Of a DNA stretch of 64,000 bases, positions 37,245-48,123 are shown piece after piece. The position numbers and the translations under genes are program-made. This stretch comes from Larimichthys crocea (lineage: Eukaryota; Chordata; Actinopteri; Sciaenidae): positions 18,058,368-18,122,367 of the forward strand of contig NC_040018.1 in the NCBI RefSeq assembly GCF_000972845.2, in the 5' to 3' direction. How positions within the stretch are numbered: the first letter of the stretch is position 1; every line of letters starts with the position of its first letter. The notes beneath the pieces are model-generated. The model ran no database searches. It worked only from the letters and a program-made list of their open reading frames with translations, and was not told the origin of the DNA.

Positions 37245-38664
37245 TGCACACACACTTTGTGCTCCAGAGGGGCCAGACTATATGTCATGTCGAGAGATGA
37301 AATCACAGTGGATTGACTTTCTCACACAGTGCACAGTGTTCCTCTGTGGACACACACACATGTGGATGTTTGGGCAGCAAGCACACACATAAAGACACAC
37401 ACCTACTCTTTTCCCAGCTGACTGGTTGCCCTCTTGTCTTTCTGACGTCTTTTTTTTTCTATATCAACAACATTACCAGCTGGGCATGTGTGTGAGACAT
37501 TGTGTGTATTTGTGCATATGGGCACCTTTACGTGTATATGTCTTGATTGTGTGTTTAAGTGTGGGTGTGTGTATGACTGTGTGTGTGTGCTGAGCTTAGA
37601 TAAATGCTTTGATGGCGGTTATATTTCCACCACTCTACAGGGATTCACTAAAAACTGAGACACAGCAAGCAGCTGTTCGTGAGTCTGTTTAAAGTGTCCG
37701 TGAGAGATGGACTGAGATGAAGAGAGAGGAAGTGATAAAGAAATTAAAAACTAAAGTTTGACAAAGCGATAAAACAGAAAAAAAAAGTGAGATTAGATGA
37801 GTTAGACTTGCAAAAATAAAGAACATAACAGACTGTATTTTGTACTGTGGATGCACCAAAATCAGTGAGTACAAAAAATTCATTTGTTTTGTTTGTACAT
37901 TCACTGTCACATGTGATTTAGGGCAGATCAATTATAGACACAATAACATTTTATATATATATTATAGGATGTAACATTATTAGATGTTTTACAGCAGATT
38001 GACCTCACTGCTAATCCCACTTGCTTCCAAATATTCGATCCTAACACATTCTACCTCCACTAATTCTGCCCTCAACCCTACCAGAGACATAGTCGCTGAC
38101 AACTCAGTGACCCATGGCCCGCTTCCTGCAGGTTATCCATCACTGTCATCAATGTGATCTGTGAGTTGGTGAGTTTGGGGTGTGGCAAAGGCCCCATGCA
38201 GCACCAGGATGCTTTGTAAGAAGAGGTTCTCTAACTCTGAGATGACTAAATGATTCCAAGCATTGAGACAACCGGACATCCTGGACTGCTTTAATGCATG
38301 GTGATGCAGCGCTCTGTGTCAGTACAACCTTTGAGTTCAAGTGCAACGTTTAGCAGATGCGAAGCAATGTCTGACACAAAGATGCATCAGATCACTGAGG
38401 CTTTGTTTCCATCAACAAACAGAACATTTCTATAAATCACTGAGACTCTCTGAATAGTTTGGCTAACTTTTTGCATAACTTTGTGTGTGCAATAAAACAA
38501 AAAAGACTGAATTTCAACTGCATGGACTAGTTTATAAAGCTACAATTTTTGCATTTTAAAATAACGTACATTCTTTGTCATTAGCATCTTTACCAACTAA
38601 ATGAACTAGTTCAACATAAAGGTTGTCCATTGTTTGTGAAACAATTTCAAGTACAAAAATGGGC

Positions 38665-38704
38665 ACCTTTGTCATGTAACATGAGCTTGTTACATGACAA
38701 AGGC
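38665..38704. repeat. Short inverted repeat (hairpin)
   Basis: CCTTTGTCATGTAAC and GTTACATGACAAAGG are perfect 15-base complements around an 8-base spacer ATGAGCTT. Confidence 0.9.
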
Positions 38705-41490
38705 AGCGTGGTCAAATTCCTTTTATGTGCACACATGCATGGACAATAAAAGTGATGACACGGCGCTGTTAATTAAATAAAGAGTAACTAAAACCACAAC
38801 CCACTGTGGTGTAAGAAAAACAGTTGACCACTTGAACTTTTAGAAGAAAATCACATTGTCTGACTAACACAAAATAAAATGCACACATACACACGCTCGG
38901 CAGACTGTCCTCATTGCTGTGCTACTGACAGCCTCTGGTTTCATTCCTGCCAGTCATTAAAGTAAACCTAATAGAAAAGCCATCATCATAAATACATTAA
39001 CAGAGAGAGAAATGTCTTCCTGCGTTCAGAGAGCACTCGATCTTCTAAAGCAGCCAGACGCTGCTGTTTGGAATGCACTACTGTTGGCCATTTGCTACCC
39101 ATCATTGATGAGGGGCTTTTGGCAATGATGAACACACACGCACACACACACGCAGACAAACAAACTGAGACATACACACTCAAAAACTGATGAAACTCTT
39201 TTGGCAGAAACAATGAAAGGACACATGAGGGATGTGTGTGTGTCTCTCTGCATAAAGAAATATGTAAAAATGAAAACACATTTGGATACATATATGGAAA
39301 CAGACCACCACATGCAGAAAGTGAAGCATACTAGCACTAAGTAATAAACCTTGTGCACTTGCACACACTTACACACACAAACGCATCCACTCTCACAACT
39401 CCGCCAGCCTCGGAGTGAGCTAGCTTAACTACTGGGATAATTTCCCTCCAGCAAATGGTCACTGTGCCCTTGAAAAACATATTTGATTATTACTTTTTCT
39501 CCCCCTCCTCTTTTTTTTCTTTTAGCATCATCACAGCCATTTTCATCACGCGCTCTGATGATGGCACGGCAAGGCGCGTTAAGATAACACCCCAGCACCG
39601 CCAGGCTTTTAACACTTAAACGGTGAAAAGGGATATTCAGATTTGTCCTTGAACGTTTGGATGGGGCCTGCTGGGCTGGGACAGAGGGAGTGAGTAGGGG
39701 AAGGAGTTAAAGTAATGCATACATTTTTAAGATTCACTTACTTTAAGAAAAACTGAGGGCATTTATGGCTGCACCCAGAGTGAGAAATGGGGAAGGTTGA
39801 AGGGCAGATGGAAGAGTTAAAGAACTATACACTATAAAGAAAGAGCGTGAAGGGGAACATGATTAGCGGAGCGTGCACAGTGAGGTGGGGGACTTGGGGA
39901 GAGTCAGGGAGCAGCGGGAGGCCAAAGACACACGTTCCTTCAAACACCGTCTAATCTCACCTAAGTCTTTGCTAAACATCTTACATAGAAACTCAGAGAG
40001 AGAAGAAAAGACGGGTAAATGAAGAGCTTAAAAGTTGGTCCTGAACCTGCAACACAGGAGGAAATGCTGAAATGAAAGTGAGGCAGTCTTGCCCCAAAAC
40101 AAACAGTATTTAATCTACTCAAAAGTGAAATGAAAGCTGGTTAAACAAAGTGGCAGATTAGGAAAGGAGGGATTTAGCGTGAAGATTTTGTGTATAACAA
40201 CTAGGGAATGCTGAGGAAAGGATTATGGACCACCTTAAGAATAACCCATACACTAAAACTGGCCAGAATAGAAGTTATGCCTGCCAGTTAAAATAATATA
40301 TAACCACTAGCTAAGTTCAAATAGAGACACATAGGCACAAACCTATACACAATTGATTAATTATGCTCATAAACTGGAAGAGAAACGACTTAAAACCTAA
40401 ATCTAGCACCTGAAACATGAGTTAGGTACAAGTCATTACGTGGCTGATGTTGAAACTTGTAGTAACTGAAATTAAAAATTGGTTCTGTCAGATCTACTTG
40501 AGACTGAGTACTATAAACGTAAAAGATTAAAGAAATCCAGTGAACACACCTAGATTTCTGCTGGAGAAACAACATGCATGGCTGTCTTCTGCCATGATGA
40601 CTTTTTTTAGAATACCTCTGTGGGGTGCCGAAGTCAGAAAGCACAAATCTGACTCATAGCTTTAGATGCAAAGTCTAAACTAAAAAAAGCTAATAACAGT
40701 AACGGGTTGAAATATCAAACTAACAAAATTCACAAATGATACCAACTTACACGACATAGAGGGAGAAGTTATTTGCTCAAGTTAAAGCCGAATAAAGCTA
40801 AACCTAGGAAAGAATTAGAAGAACACTGTCCACTGACTCAGCTTTGTGTTTGTTTATTGTGTTTGTTTAGGACAGGTTGGGTGAGGTAATGTTTCTGACC
40901 CTAATTCTATTTTACCTGAAATAAACTGAAATACACTTTCTATTTCAAACAGGCCAGCTCTGAACACACGTGTGTGTCTGTGAATGTGAGTGCTTATGCC
41001 ACTGTGTGTTGCATATTTTTGGATGAGCGTACATGTGCATGTAAGTCAGCGTGGATACACATGCATGTTTTCTTGTTGTTGTGTGTGTTTGTTTGTGTGT
41101 GTGTGTGTTTGTGTGTGTGTGTACATCTACGTGTGCACATGTGCACGCAAGCCGGTACGTGTATCTGTTGCCAGACGGCTGTCTCCTGGCATTGCTGTTC
41201 CCCTGCAGTGTGTGTGTATGGTTGTTGACAGTGTGGACGGTAATGTGTGATAGATCGCACTTCAGGGACCCCATAATCACATCAGCCTAACCTAGTCTAT
41301 CAGCTGGGCACAATGGGATACCCTTCACTCCTCCTTTAATCTGCTCCATCTAGCTCTTCACCATTCTTCCGTTCGCTCCTGTTTTTTTTCTTTCACTCAC
41401 TTCTTTCTCTCTGTTTTTTCACAGTTTCCTTTATTTGATGGATTTACAATTTTTTAATTCTTCTTTTTTTCTGCAATTTACCTCAGTTCC

Positions 41491-41573
<83 letters not shown>

Positions 41574-41574
41574 T
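41491..41574. repeat. (TTTC)n tetranucleotide microsatellite
   Basis: Twenty-one uninterrupted units (84 bases). Confidence 0.97.
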
Positions 41575-42587
41575 ACATTGATGTTGTTCATTACAATTGC
41601 GTTTTCTCCAAATGTATTTTGTTTGTAATAAATAAAGTCTTCACTATCTCTTTCTCTCACTTTCTTCTTTTTTGTGTTTTATATTTTGTTACAATGTAAC
41701 TTGATTGAAGGTAAATTATTATTTTTATTACTGTATTTCTTCCTTCTTCTGTTTTTCTTTCTTTCACATTTCTGTCTCTCACTATATCATTAAAAATACA
41801 AAACCCTGTACATGGTGAGAGGCAGCAATGAGAGTGAGTGATGCCAAGGTTAAGTAGCCTCTCCTATAATAGGTGTTGCTGTGTGCATGTTGGGTGTGTG
41901 AGTGTGAGTGTCTTGAAACAGACGTGTGGGGTCGAGGTTGCATCGCCGGCCCCAGGGCTCCCCGACAGTGCGGTGCACCCGGCAAATGGCCCTTAGCCTT
42001 GCTAGCGCCGCTAGCCCTACGATCCATCATACCATATGTTCTCAATGGGGAAGCTAACGCTAATGACTGATGAGTGGATGGGAAGGGGGCATATAAAGAG
42101 AGTGGAGGGGGGGCGGGGGGAGCAAGAGGCCAAAGGAAGAAGCAGCAGAGGTGGGGAAAGAAGTTGAGTAAAAGTAACAAAGAACATGACAAAGGAGGAG
42201 ATGTGAAATAAATAAAAGAAGGAGATTAAGAGGAAGAAGAAGTGGGGAGCATATGCACTCCTTAGGAGGCCACCTAAAATGAAGGATGACGATATAGCCT
42301 GCTCAGTTGGAAGAGAAAAGAGGATTTAGAGGAGAACAGGAAACAGATGAGACGAAACAAATAATGGTGTCTAGGGGTAGAATACTCTCAAATTACATGT
42401 CAAAACAAATTAACAAACATAATCATAATCATTAAACATAAAATAACTATAATATAACTAAAAGAGATTCATGAAGATTCATCAAATAAAATAGGGACAG
42501 TAACAAATAGTAACAAACAGCCATAAAATGAGTAGAGATATTTGAAATAAAAAGCTTTTTTCTGCAACTTTTGTTTGTTTGTGCGGA

Positions 42588-42589
<2 letters not shown>

Positions 42590-42632
<43 letters not shown>
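42590..42632. repeat. (TG)n microsatellite
   Basis: About 21 uninterrupted TG units. Confidence 0.95.
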
Positions 42633-42633
<1 letters not shown>

Positions 42634-43440
42634 CAGTGTGCGTCTGTGTGTTTGTGGATAGGCTAATGGAGTACTATAGGCCTGTCCATATGGGGCCATT
42701 GTTTATGTGTGATGAATAGAGTCCACGTGTCTGTCTCTGGCAGTCAACACTAAGCGAACCCTGCCGAGGGCACCCTGTTGACTCTGTGTGTGTGTGTGTA
42801 TGTGTGGTTGCATGTAATATGTCTATATGTGTGAAAGTGTGTGTGTGCATGTGTTTGTGTGAAGGAGAGAGAGTGAGTGTGTATTTGTCCTGCTGTGTGC
42901 TTGGCAGTGCCCTCAACGGTGCCATCCCGAGTGTGTTTCATCATCATCTGCCATGACAAAGATGTCTAATGACACACACATACACTCATACACATACACA
43001 CATGCGCGCGCACACACACACACACACAGTCCCATCTGTGCCATGGTATCCGGGTGCTTTGGGACACTGCGGGAGAGGAAGAAAGGGAAACGACCCCACG
43101 TTCCTGCACCATGTGTCTACCTCAACCCTCTTTGCTTTACTCTCTTATGATTTTCTATCTTTTCCCTCCATAAACATTAAGACGTCACCAGGAAACTCTG
43201 GTGAATTCCTTTTTGGAACAGAGTAGTTTTCTAAACAAAGGGCCTTTTTGTTGATTGAATTTTATAATAGAGGTTTCTCTTTGCTTTTTAGAAGGCTATC
43301 AACTCAAAAAAGCGCGCTTTCAGTGTCTGACAAAAAACTTAATTCAGTGTCATTTAATTCTCTCCATCCTACTAAAATATAACAATATTCTAACAACTGT
43401 GGATGCAAGTAATGTTTGTATCTGTGTTTCCTTTACTAAC

Positions 43441-43662
43441 CTGAGGCATATGTGTACACTTCCCCCCTCTCAGCATCACCGCAGCACACCAGCGTATCGT
43501 CTACAATCCGGCCTCCACAGCATTGGACCCCATAGCCATCATGGAGGCTCCCACTACAGCAGAGCTGGCCGCCTTTCACTGAGTAAGGAAACCCCCCACA
43601 GCAGCTGTCACCCAGCCCCACTGAGACCCGTCCCTGCGAGTGGTCAGGACAGCAGTTTTCAT
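43441..43662 (-). CDS. ush2a: ush2a exon E13: Cys-rich block, CC doublets 5-9
   Basis: 222 bases, phase 1 in and phase 1 out (symmetric). It carries five doublets (NCCPD, SCCGG, LCCSG, QCCGG, VCCGD) at 10 to 15 residue spacing, then ends with ERGEVYTYAS. The motif CCGG or CCSG recurs, giving the exon an internally repetitive look. The acceptor is ctttgtag|ATGAAA and the donor CAG|GTTAGT. A plus-strand open frame also spans the exon, but it has no family resemblance. Confidence 0.93.
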
Positions 43663-43783
43663 CTACAAAGACAAGGACAGATGAAGGAAACACTTGAACA
43701 ATGTGGAAAAGGGTAAACTCCAGTCAAGTAGAAAATAGCAAATCCCATGTAAGTGTAAACAAATGAAGTGATTTGAAACTCAC

Positions 43784-43952
43784 TGGTTTTTACATGAACG
43801 TAGTATCCTCCACAACACTGGTGGTCAGGCAGGGCTGGGAGCAGTTTGCCATTGCAACAGGCCGGATTGGAAGTATTACTCAAACTCAGGTAACTGCCCT
43901 CACAGCAATGGTGATGTGGTTTCTTAGTGTACAATAGTCCACTGCAGCAAAC
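43784..43952 (-). CDS. ush2a: ush2a exon E12: Cys-rich block, CC doublets 1-4
   Basis: 169 bases, phase 0 in, phase 1 out. It carries four Cys-Cys doublets (VCCSG, HCCEG, ACCNG, QCCGG) spaced 12 to 14 residues apart. The doublets are usually followed by G or x-G. The frame is fixed by E11 (phase 0) and by the split Asn codon A|AT shared with E13. The acceptor is gtcaaccag|GTTTGC. It has almost no pyrimidine tract; instead a TG repeat of about 75 bases lies just upstream in transcript sense. Skipping this exon would shift the frame. Confidence 0.9.
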
Positions 43953-43968
43953 CTGGTTGACATACAAT

Positions 43969-44050
<82 letters not shown>

Positions 44051-45059
44051 CACGTACGCAAACATAGTTATGAGTGCGCACTGAAAGTATTGGACTATCT
44101 GCCAAAGAAGGGGTATTTAACCATTAAGAATAATGTTCCTTTGCAGGGCCACAGTGCCTATAAATGATTATTTAGGGGGATTCCTCATATACACTACAAC
44201 CACAACAACATACACATAGCTGTCTTTGTCCCTTACATCGTGTAAAATCTGTTAAAATGCTGTCTTATTGGGTGCTGACACTCATAAACCTTGCTTTGAT
44301 AATCCTGATTCCTGTCTTGAATGCAGGAATGACTTAATTTTGATGAATTCAAACCAACTACTTTTTAACAGTACCATCTGTGCGTTTTGTCGACAATAGC
44401 ATAAGGAGACAATATGCTGTATATTTAATTACAGACACAAGACACTAATGAAATACAGTTTCTTTGTAACTTTATGGGAGCGTGACAGTTTGAACATAAA
44501 ACTGAGCATATAAAATATATCCACTTACAATACTTAAGTAGGTGTGTATGTGTGTATATGTATGTGTGAGCTTAAATGCTGTTATTGTTTTTGCCATTGG
44601 GTGCCGTGGGGCTAAACGTATGCCGGGCGGTTTCACTGTGCCAACTTGGCTGGCATTCAATGACACAAGGAAGGAAATGAATGCAGATGACAAGTTAATC
44701 TGTTTAGAGAAATTGATCACTGAGAGGACGGCCGTGCATCCCACATACATAGTGTGCACTCAGAAGAGGAAATGTTAGTGTGTATTCGTCTGTGTTTTTG
44801 TTTGTGTGTGTCTGAGGCCTGATGACTAATATCCTTAGGGAGTGCCTAGCAACAATGTACTCTGTGTCAGATGAGCAGCCAAAGCAAAGACACTGGACTT
44901 CAATCTTGTTTTACACATTGTTGTTGTACACTGAAGGTTTTAATGATTACTCATTAAGTTCTAGTTAAAAGAGGCTCTCACATTCAGGTTAAAAGGGCAG
45001 ATGAGATAGGATTATAGAACAAAAAAAAAAAAAGTATCAAATGACCAGAACATAATCAC
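43953..45059 (-). other. Intron between E11 and E12
   Basis: 1,107 bases. It carries the long CA repeat beside E12 and a non-repetitive block at about 44560-44890 that looks like a conserved non-coding candidate. No gene was seen. Confidence 0.8.
43974..44048 (-). repeat. (TG)n repeat upstream of the E12 acceptor
   Basis: About 37 CA units on the plus strand, so UG in the transcript, located 22 to 96 bases before the 3' splice site of E12 where a pyrimidine tract would be expected. Confidence 0.95.
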
Positions 45060-45282
45060 CTGAATGTCAGGTTCGAAGCATGACACCCCACACACACCAT
45101 GACTGGCAGGACACTGCAGGTAGGAACATCTTACACCACCTGCACCTGCTGACTGCTCCCCGACAGAGGATGTGACCCCTGTTGACCCAACGACACATGA
45201 CCTCAGGGTCCGTCTTAAGACCTCATAGCCCAGCATGATCCCACTGGGTCTGCCCGGATGAGACCAGTCCAACCTCACCACC
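45060..45282 (-). CDS. ush2a: ush2a exon E11: FN3-G first half, entry to the Cys-rich block
   Basis: 223 bases, phase 2 in, phase 0 out. Residues 1-25 are VVRLDWSHPGRPSGIMLGYE plus VLRRT, FN3-G strands B and C. From the first Cys (residue 29) the sequence stops resembling FN3: a Gly/Ser-rich spacer and four more cysteines (RCSYLQCPASHGVCGVSC) lead into the Cys-rich insertion carried by E12 to E15. The donor is CAG|GTGATT; the acceptor sits in a GA/TC-rich tract. Confidence 0.9.
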
Positions 45283-45990
45283 CTGAGGGAGAGAGAGAGA
45301 GAGAGAAAGGCAAGAAAAGAGAGAGAGACATGGGTGTATGTTCTCCTTCACACTCCTTTCACACTACCGGGAGAAGACTTTGTCATACCCAAGCACACAT
45401 TCATGCATGGTTAATGCCTGACAAAGTTGAGTTACAGTGTCAGAGTGTGTGTATCTTTATACACTTCTCGCTATTGATTTTCCCCTTTTTTATCTCTGAC
45501 ATCTTTGGCAGAGGGAAGACCTGTGTAGTAACACACAGAGTTACAACGTCCACAGTCTCCCAGACAAAAAATAAGCCACAAATCACCACTTCCCCTGCGA
45601 CTGTAAGATTTGCAATGTTGTGATTTAGGTCAAATGTGGAAAGCAGAGATTCTTAAATATCATTAGAATGATCTGTCTGTAAATAAAATGTCAGTGTAAC
45701 TTTTTCTAATTTTGAAAGCTGTAAAAACAACTTTTAAGTAAAATGCCCAATGTTTAGCTTGTCTATTCTGTGCCACTGCAAAAACATGGTAGACTCAATG
45801 AAAGATGATGACATCTCAAGACTCATTCTAGGGTAACAAAAATACACTATTGAAAACATTTTTATGCATATACATGCCATATTCAGTAAACAGAGCCCTT
45901 TAAATCTTACACACTGGACCTTTAAGCAAGAACAGTAAGCAAGCAGTGAGCAGGGATAACCTTTACTCTTGAAGTACAACTCTGTATTAC
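45283..45990 (-). other. Intron between E10 and E11
   Basis: 708 bases; a short GA repeat at the E11 side and a dispersed-repeat remnant at the E10 side. Confidence 0.8.
45714..45925 (+). mobile_element. Remnant of a common teleost dispersed element (class unresolved)
   Basis: It contains TGCCACTGCAAAAACATGGT then AGACTCAATGAAAGATGATG and TCATTCTAGGGTAACAAAAA, and ends AAATCTTACACACTGGACCT then TTAA. This order of motifs is that of a non-autonomous repeat common in teleosts whose termini read TTAAAGGTCCAGTGTGTAAG. Only one end is visible here. The class is probably a DNA transposon, but I cannot assign it. Confidence 0.55.
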
Positions 45991-46103
45991 CTGGGAGCAA
46001 TCACTTGTGCATGGGGAGCAGCCAGGTCGGCAGGCAGGTCCTCCACAGTAGTTGTCGGAGTAACATTACTCCCCACACATGCATATACAGTACACACCTT
46101 CAC
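45991..46103 (-). CDS. ush2a: ush2a exon E10: end of FN3-F, start of FN3-G
   Basis: 113 bases, phase 0 in, phase 2 out. It begins VKVCTVYACVGSN, the two-Cys F-G loop of FN3-F, followed by the linker DLPADLAAPHAQVIAP that opens FN3-G. The donor is CCAG|GTAATA. The intron to E9 is just 87 bases. A dispersed-repeat remnant ends about 65 bases downstream of this exon in transcript sense (see 45714..45925). Confidence 0.92.
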
Positions 46104-46190
46104 CTGAAATACAAAACCATGCGCAGCATGCAGATAAGGCACATGTTTGTGTGTTTGAATGTGCATGTCTGCTTTTGTTTGGGTGTGTAC

Positions 46191-46393
46191 CTGTATGTTG
46201 TAGACAGTAAAAGGCAGCAGGTCCCCCAGCAGGTAGGACCCTGAGCTGTTGTCAACACTGCCATGAAGAACATCATTAACATAGATGTAGTAACCAGTAA
46301 TTGCTCCATTGGGCCTTAGAGGAGAGAACCAGAGCACACGGACTGTGCTGCTGTTAACTGGAACCACCTCTGGGGCAGACACCCCTTCTGGCT
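46191..46393 (-). CDS. ush2a: ush2a exon E9: most of FN3-F
   Basis: 203 bases, phase 1 in, phase 0 out. It encodes PEGVSAPEVVPVNSSTVRVL, then WFSPLRPNGAITGYYIYVN, then LLGDLLPFTVYNIQ: FN3-F strands A to F with the typical W and P-N-G signature. The split codon G|AG gives Glu with E8. N-glycosylation sequons NSS occur twice. Confidence 0.93.
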
Positions 46394-48089
46394 CTGAGGA
46401 TAGGGTTAGGGTTAGAGTTACAAATGGACAACCTTGACTGTTCTAGTAACGTAAGAACAGAGTTGCAAAAGATGGAATGGATGTCATGATTTTCTAAAGC
46501 ACATTTTCTTCAAACACACTAAATTGTTTATAAGCGGGATAATGCCCTTTGAGGTGCCCATAATCAGGAATTAATGGACTCTACTGCACACTGGGCTCTA
46601 CGTCGTTCATTAATTCTTAATAACGGACACCTTGTCAAGCATTATTCCTTACATAACATGTAACATTCTCAATCTGAGCATCTTTTTGAATATCATGCAA
46701 GTTACTTTTAAAGTTAGTTTAGTAGCGACACAAGTTTCAGACAAGTACAGACACAGCCTGACAAACAATTCAGAGATCAAAAATCAAAAAATTTAACAAA
46801 TTTAACCACTAAACCACTCCGGAGTGCATATGCTTGAGAATGTGTGTGAGCGACAGAGGGCAATTTTTAAACTGTAGCACATAGTCTTGGTGCATGGCAC
46901 AAGTGCATTTATGTCTTATCCAACTTAACTTTTGCTGGTAAATGGCACATAATGTGGGCAAAGTAAGGCAGAAGGTGCAAATGGAGTTGTATGTGCCCAC
47001 AGATGGACACAAGTACATTTGCTACTTACATAATGTACATATATATAACAACTGTGTCGGTCAATGACACGAACGAACAATGATAGTTGCTTTGAGAGTC
47101 TGAGACAGAGAGAAAACGGGCACTGTGTGTCGGTGTGTATATAAGACAGGGTGTTAGGAGGGAAGGGCACCTGTGTGTCTGCCGTGTGTGCAGTATTGCG
47201 TTTATAATGCTGTCTAGAAGTAAATGAAATGTAAAGCAGTGGGCTGGGTTTAGATAAGTGCATTGGCAGCAAATACACTGGCTTAACGTCTCTTAGCTGA
47301 GTGTATTTTCACTTAGAATAATAAACTGATTCTGTATCAGTCTTCTCTGTCTTTCAGGTGATAGTGAATCTTTCTCTGAGACATCTTCTACGTTTCTGTG
47401 TTGTGTAATTAGATTCTCTCTCTTTTTCACTTTCTTTTCAATCAATTTCCCTTAGTTCACTCCCCCAGGAAATTATCATTCAACACATCCACAAAGGACA
47501 CAGTTTTATGGTGATTAATATCACATGGTAACATATAGGAAATAAATGATACAAGTAAGGCAAGGGTAAGAAGTGAAGGATAAAGACAGTAAGGGGACAA
47601 GGACAACATCAGACAGAGGACAAGTTAGAGATAATAAAAGTCAAAGTCAAAGAGCGGTAAAAAAAATGTGTTAATATTGTTTAACTGTGCAACATTTTGT
47701 TACGATGACAATGGAGATCAAGTTGTGAGTAAAAAAGTGCCAAACACAGTGGAAGACAATATGAGAGATGGTGTGTGAGACAGGTAATCATACAGACTCC
47801 ATCTATTATTCTAAGTGAAAACGCACTCAGCTAAGAGAAGTTAACCCAATTCATTTGCTGCCAATGCACTTACCTAAACCCAACCTACTGCTCTACATTT
47901 CATTTACTGCAGGATGGCATTATCAACGCAATACTGCACACTGAGCCTCTTTCACTCATACACACACAGACACGCACACACATTTTTCTTGCAAATTAGT
48001 CTTGATGTTAGCATTGCCCTATAGATTGCAGGCCATGTTAGGATGGTTGGTAGGGTTGAGCTGCATTAGTTAAAATATATTTGGCCCTG

Positions 48090-48123
<34 letters not shown>

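Larger units (their letters stand above)
32830..43440 (-). other. Largest intron, between E13 and E14
   Basis: 10,611 bases with no exon, in the middle of the Cys-rich coding block. Contents: pyrimidine-rich sequence (about 33230-33500), a near-perfect hairpin (34430-34474), candidate conserved blocks (about 34950-35200, 36220-36370, 39500-39640, 41930-42080), CA/TA and TG repeats (36697-36775, 37200-37242, 41090-41130, 42590-42632), a second hairpin (38665-38704), a TTTC repeat (41491-41574) and about 900 bases of unrecognised AT-rich sequence (about 39950-40850). Confidence 0.75.

Noticed and set aside
39950..40850. Unrecognised AT-rich sequence in the largest intron, possible old transposon
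   Set aside because: No terminal repeats, target-site duplication or coding remnant could be found by eye.
43255..43716. 153-codon plus-strand frame over E13
   Set aside because: It is the antisense shadow of the Cys-rich exon; the minus-strand frame joins E12 and E14 in phase and has the CC-doublet pattern.
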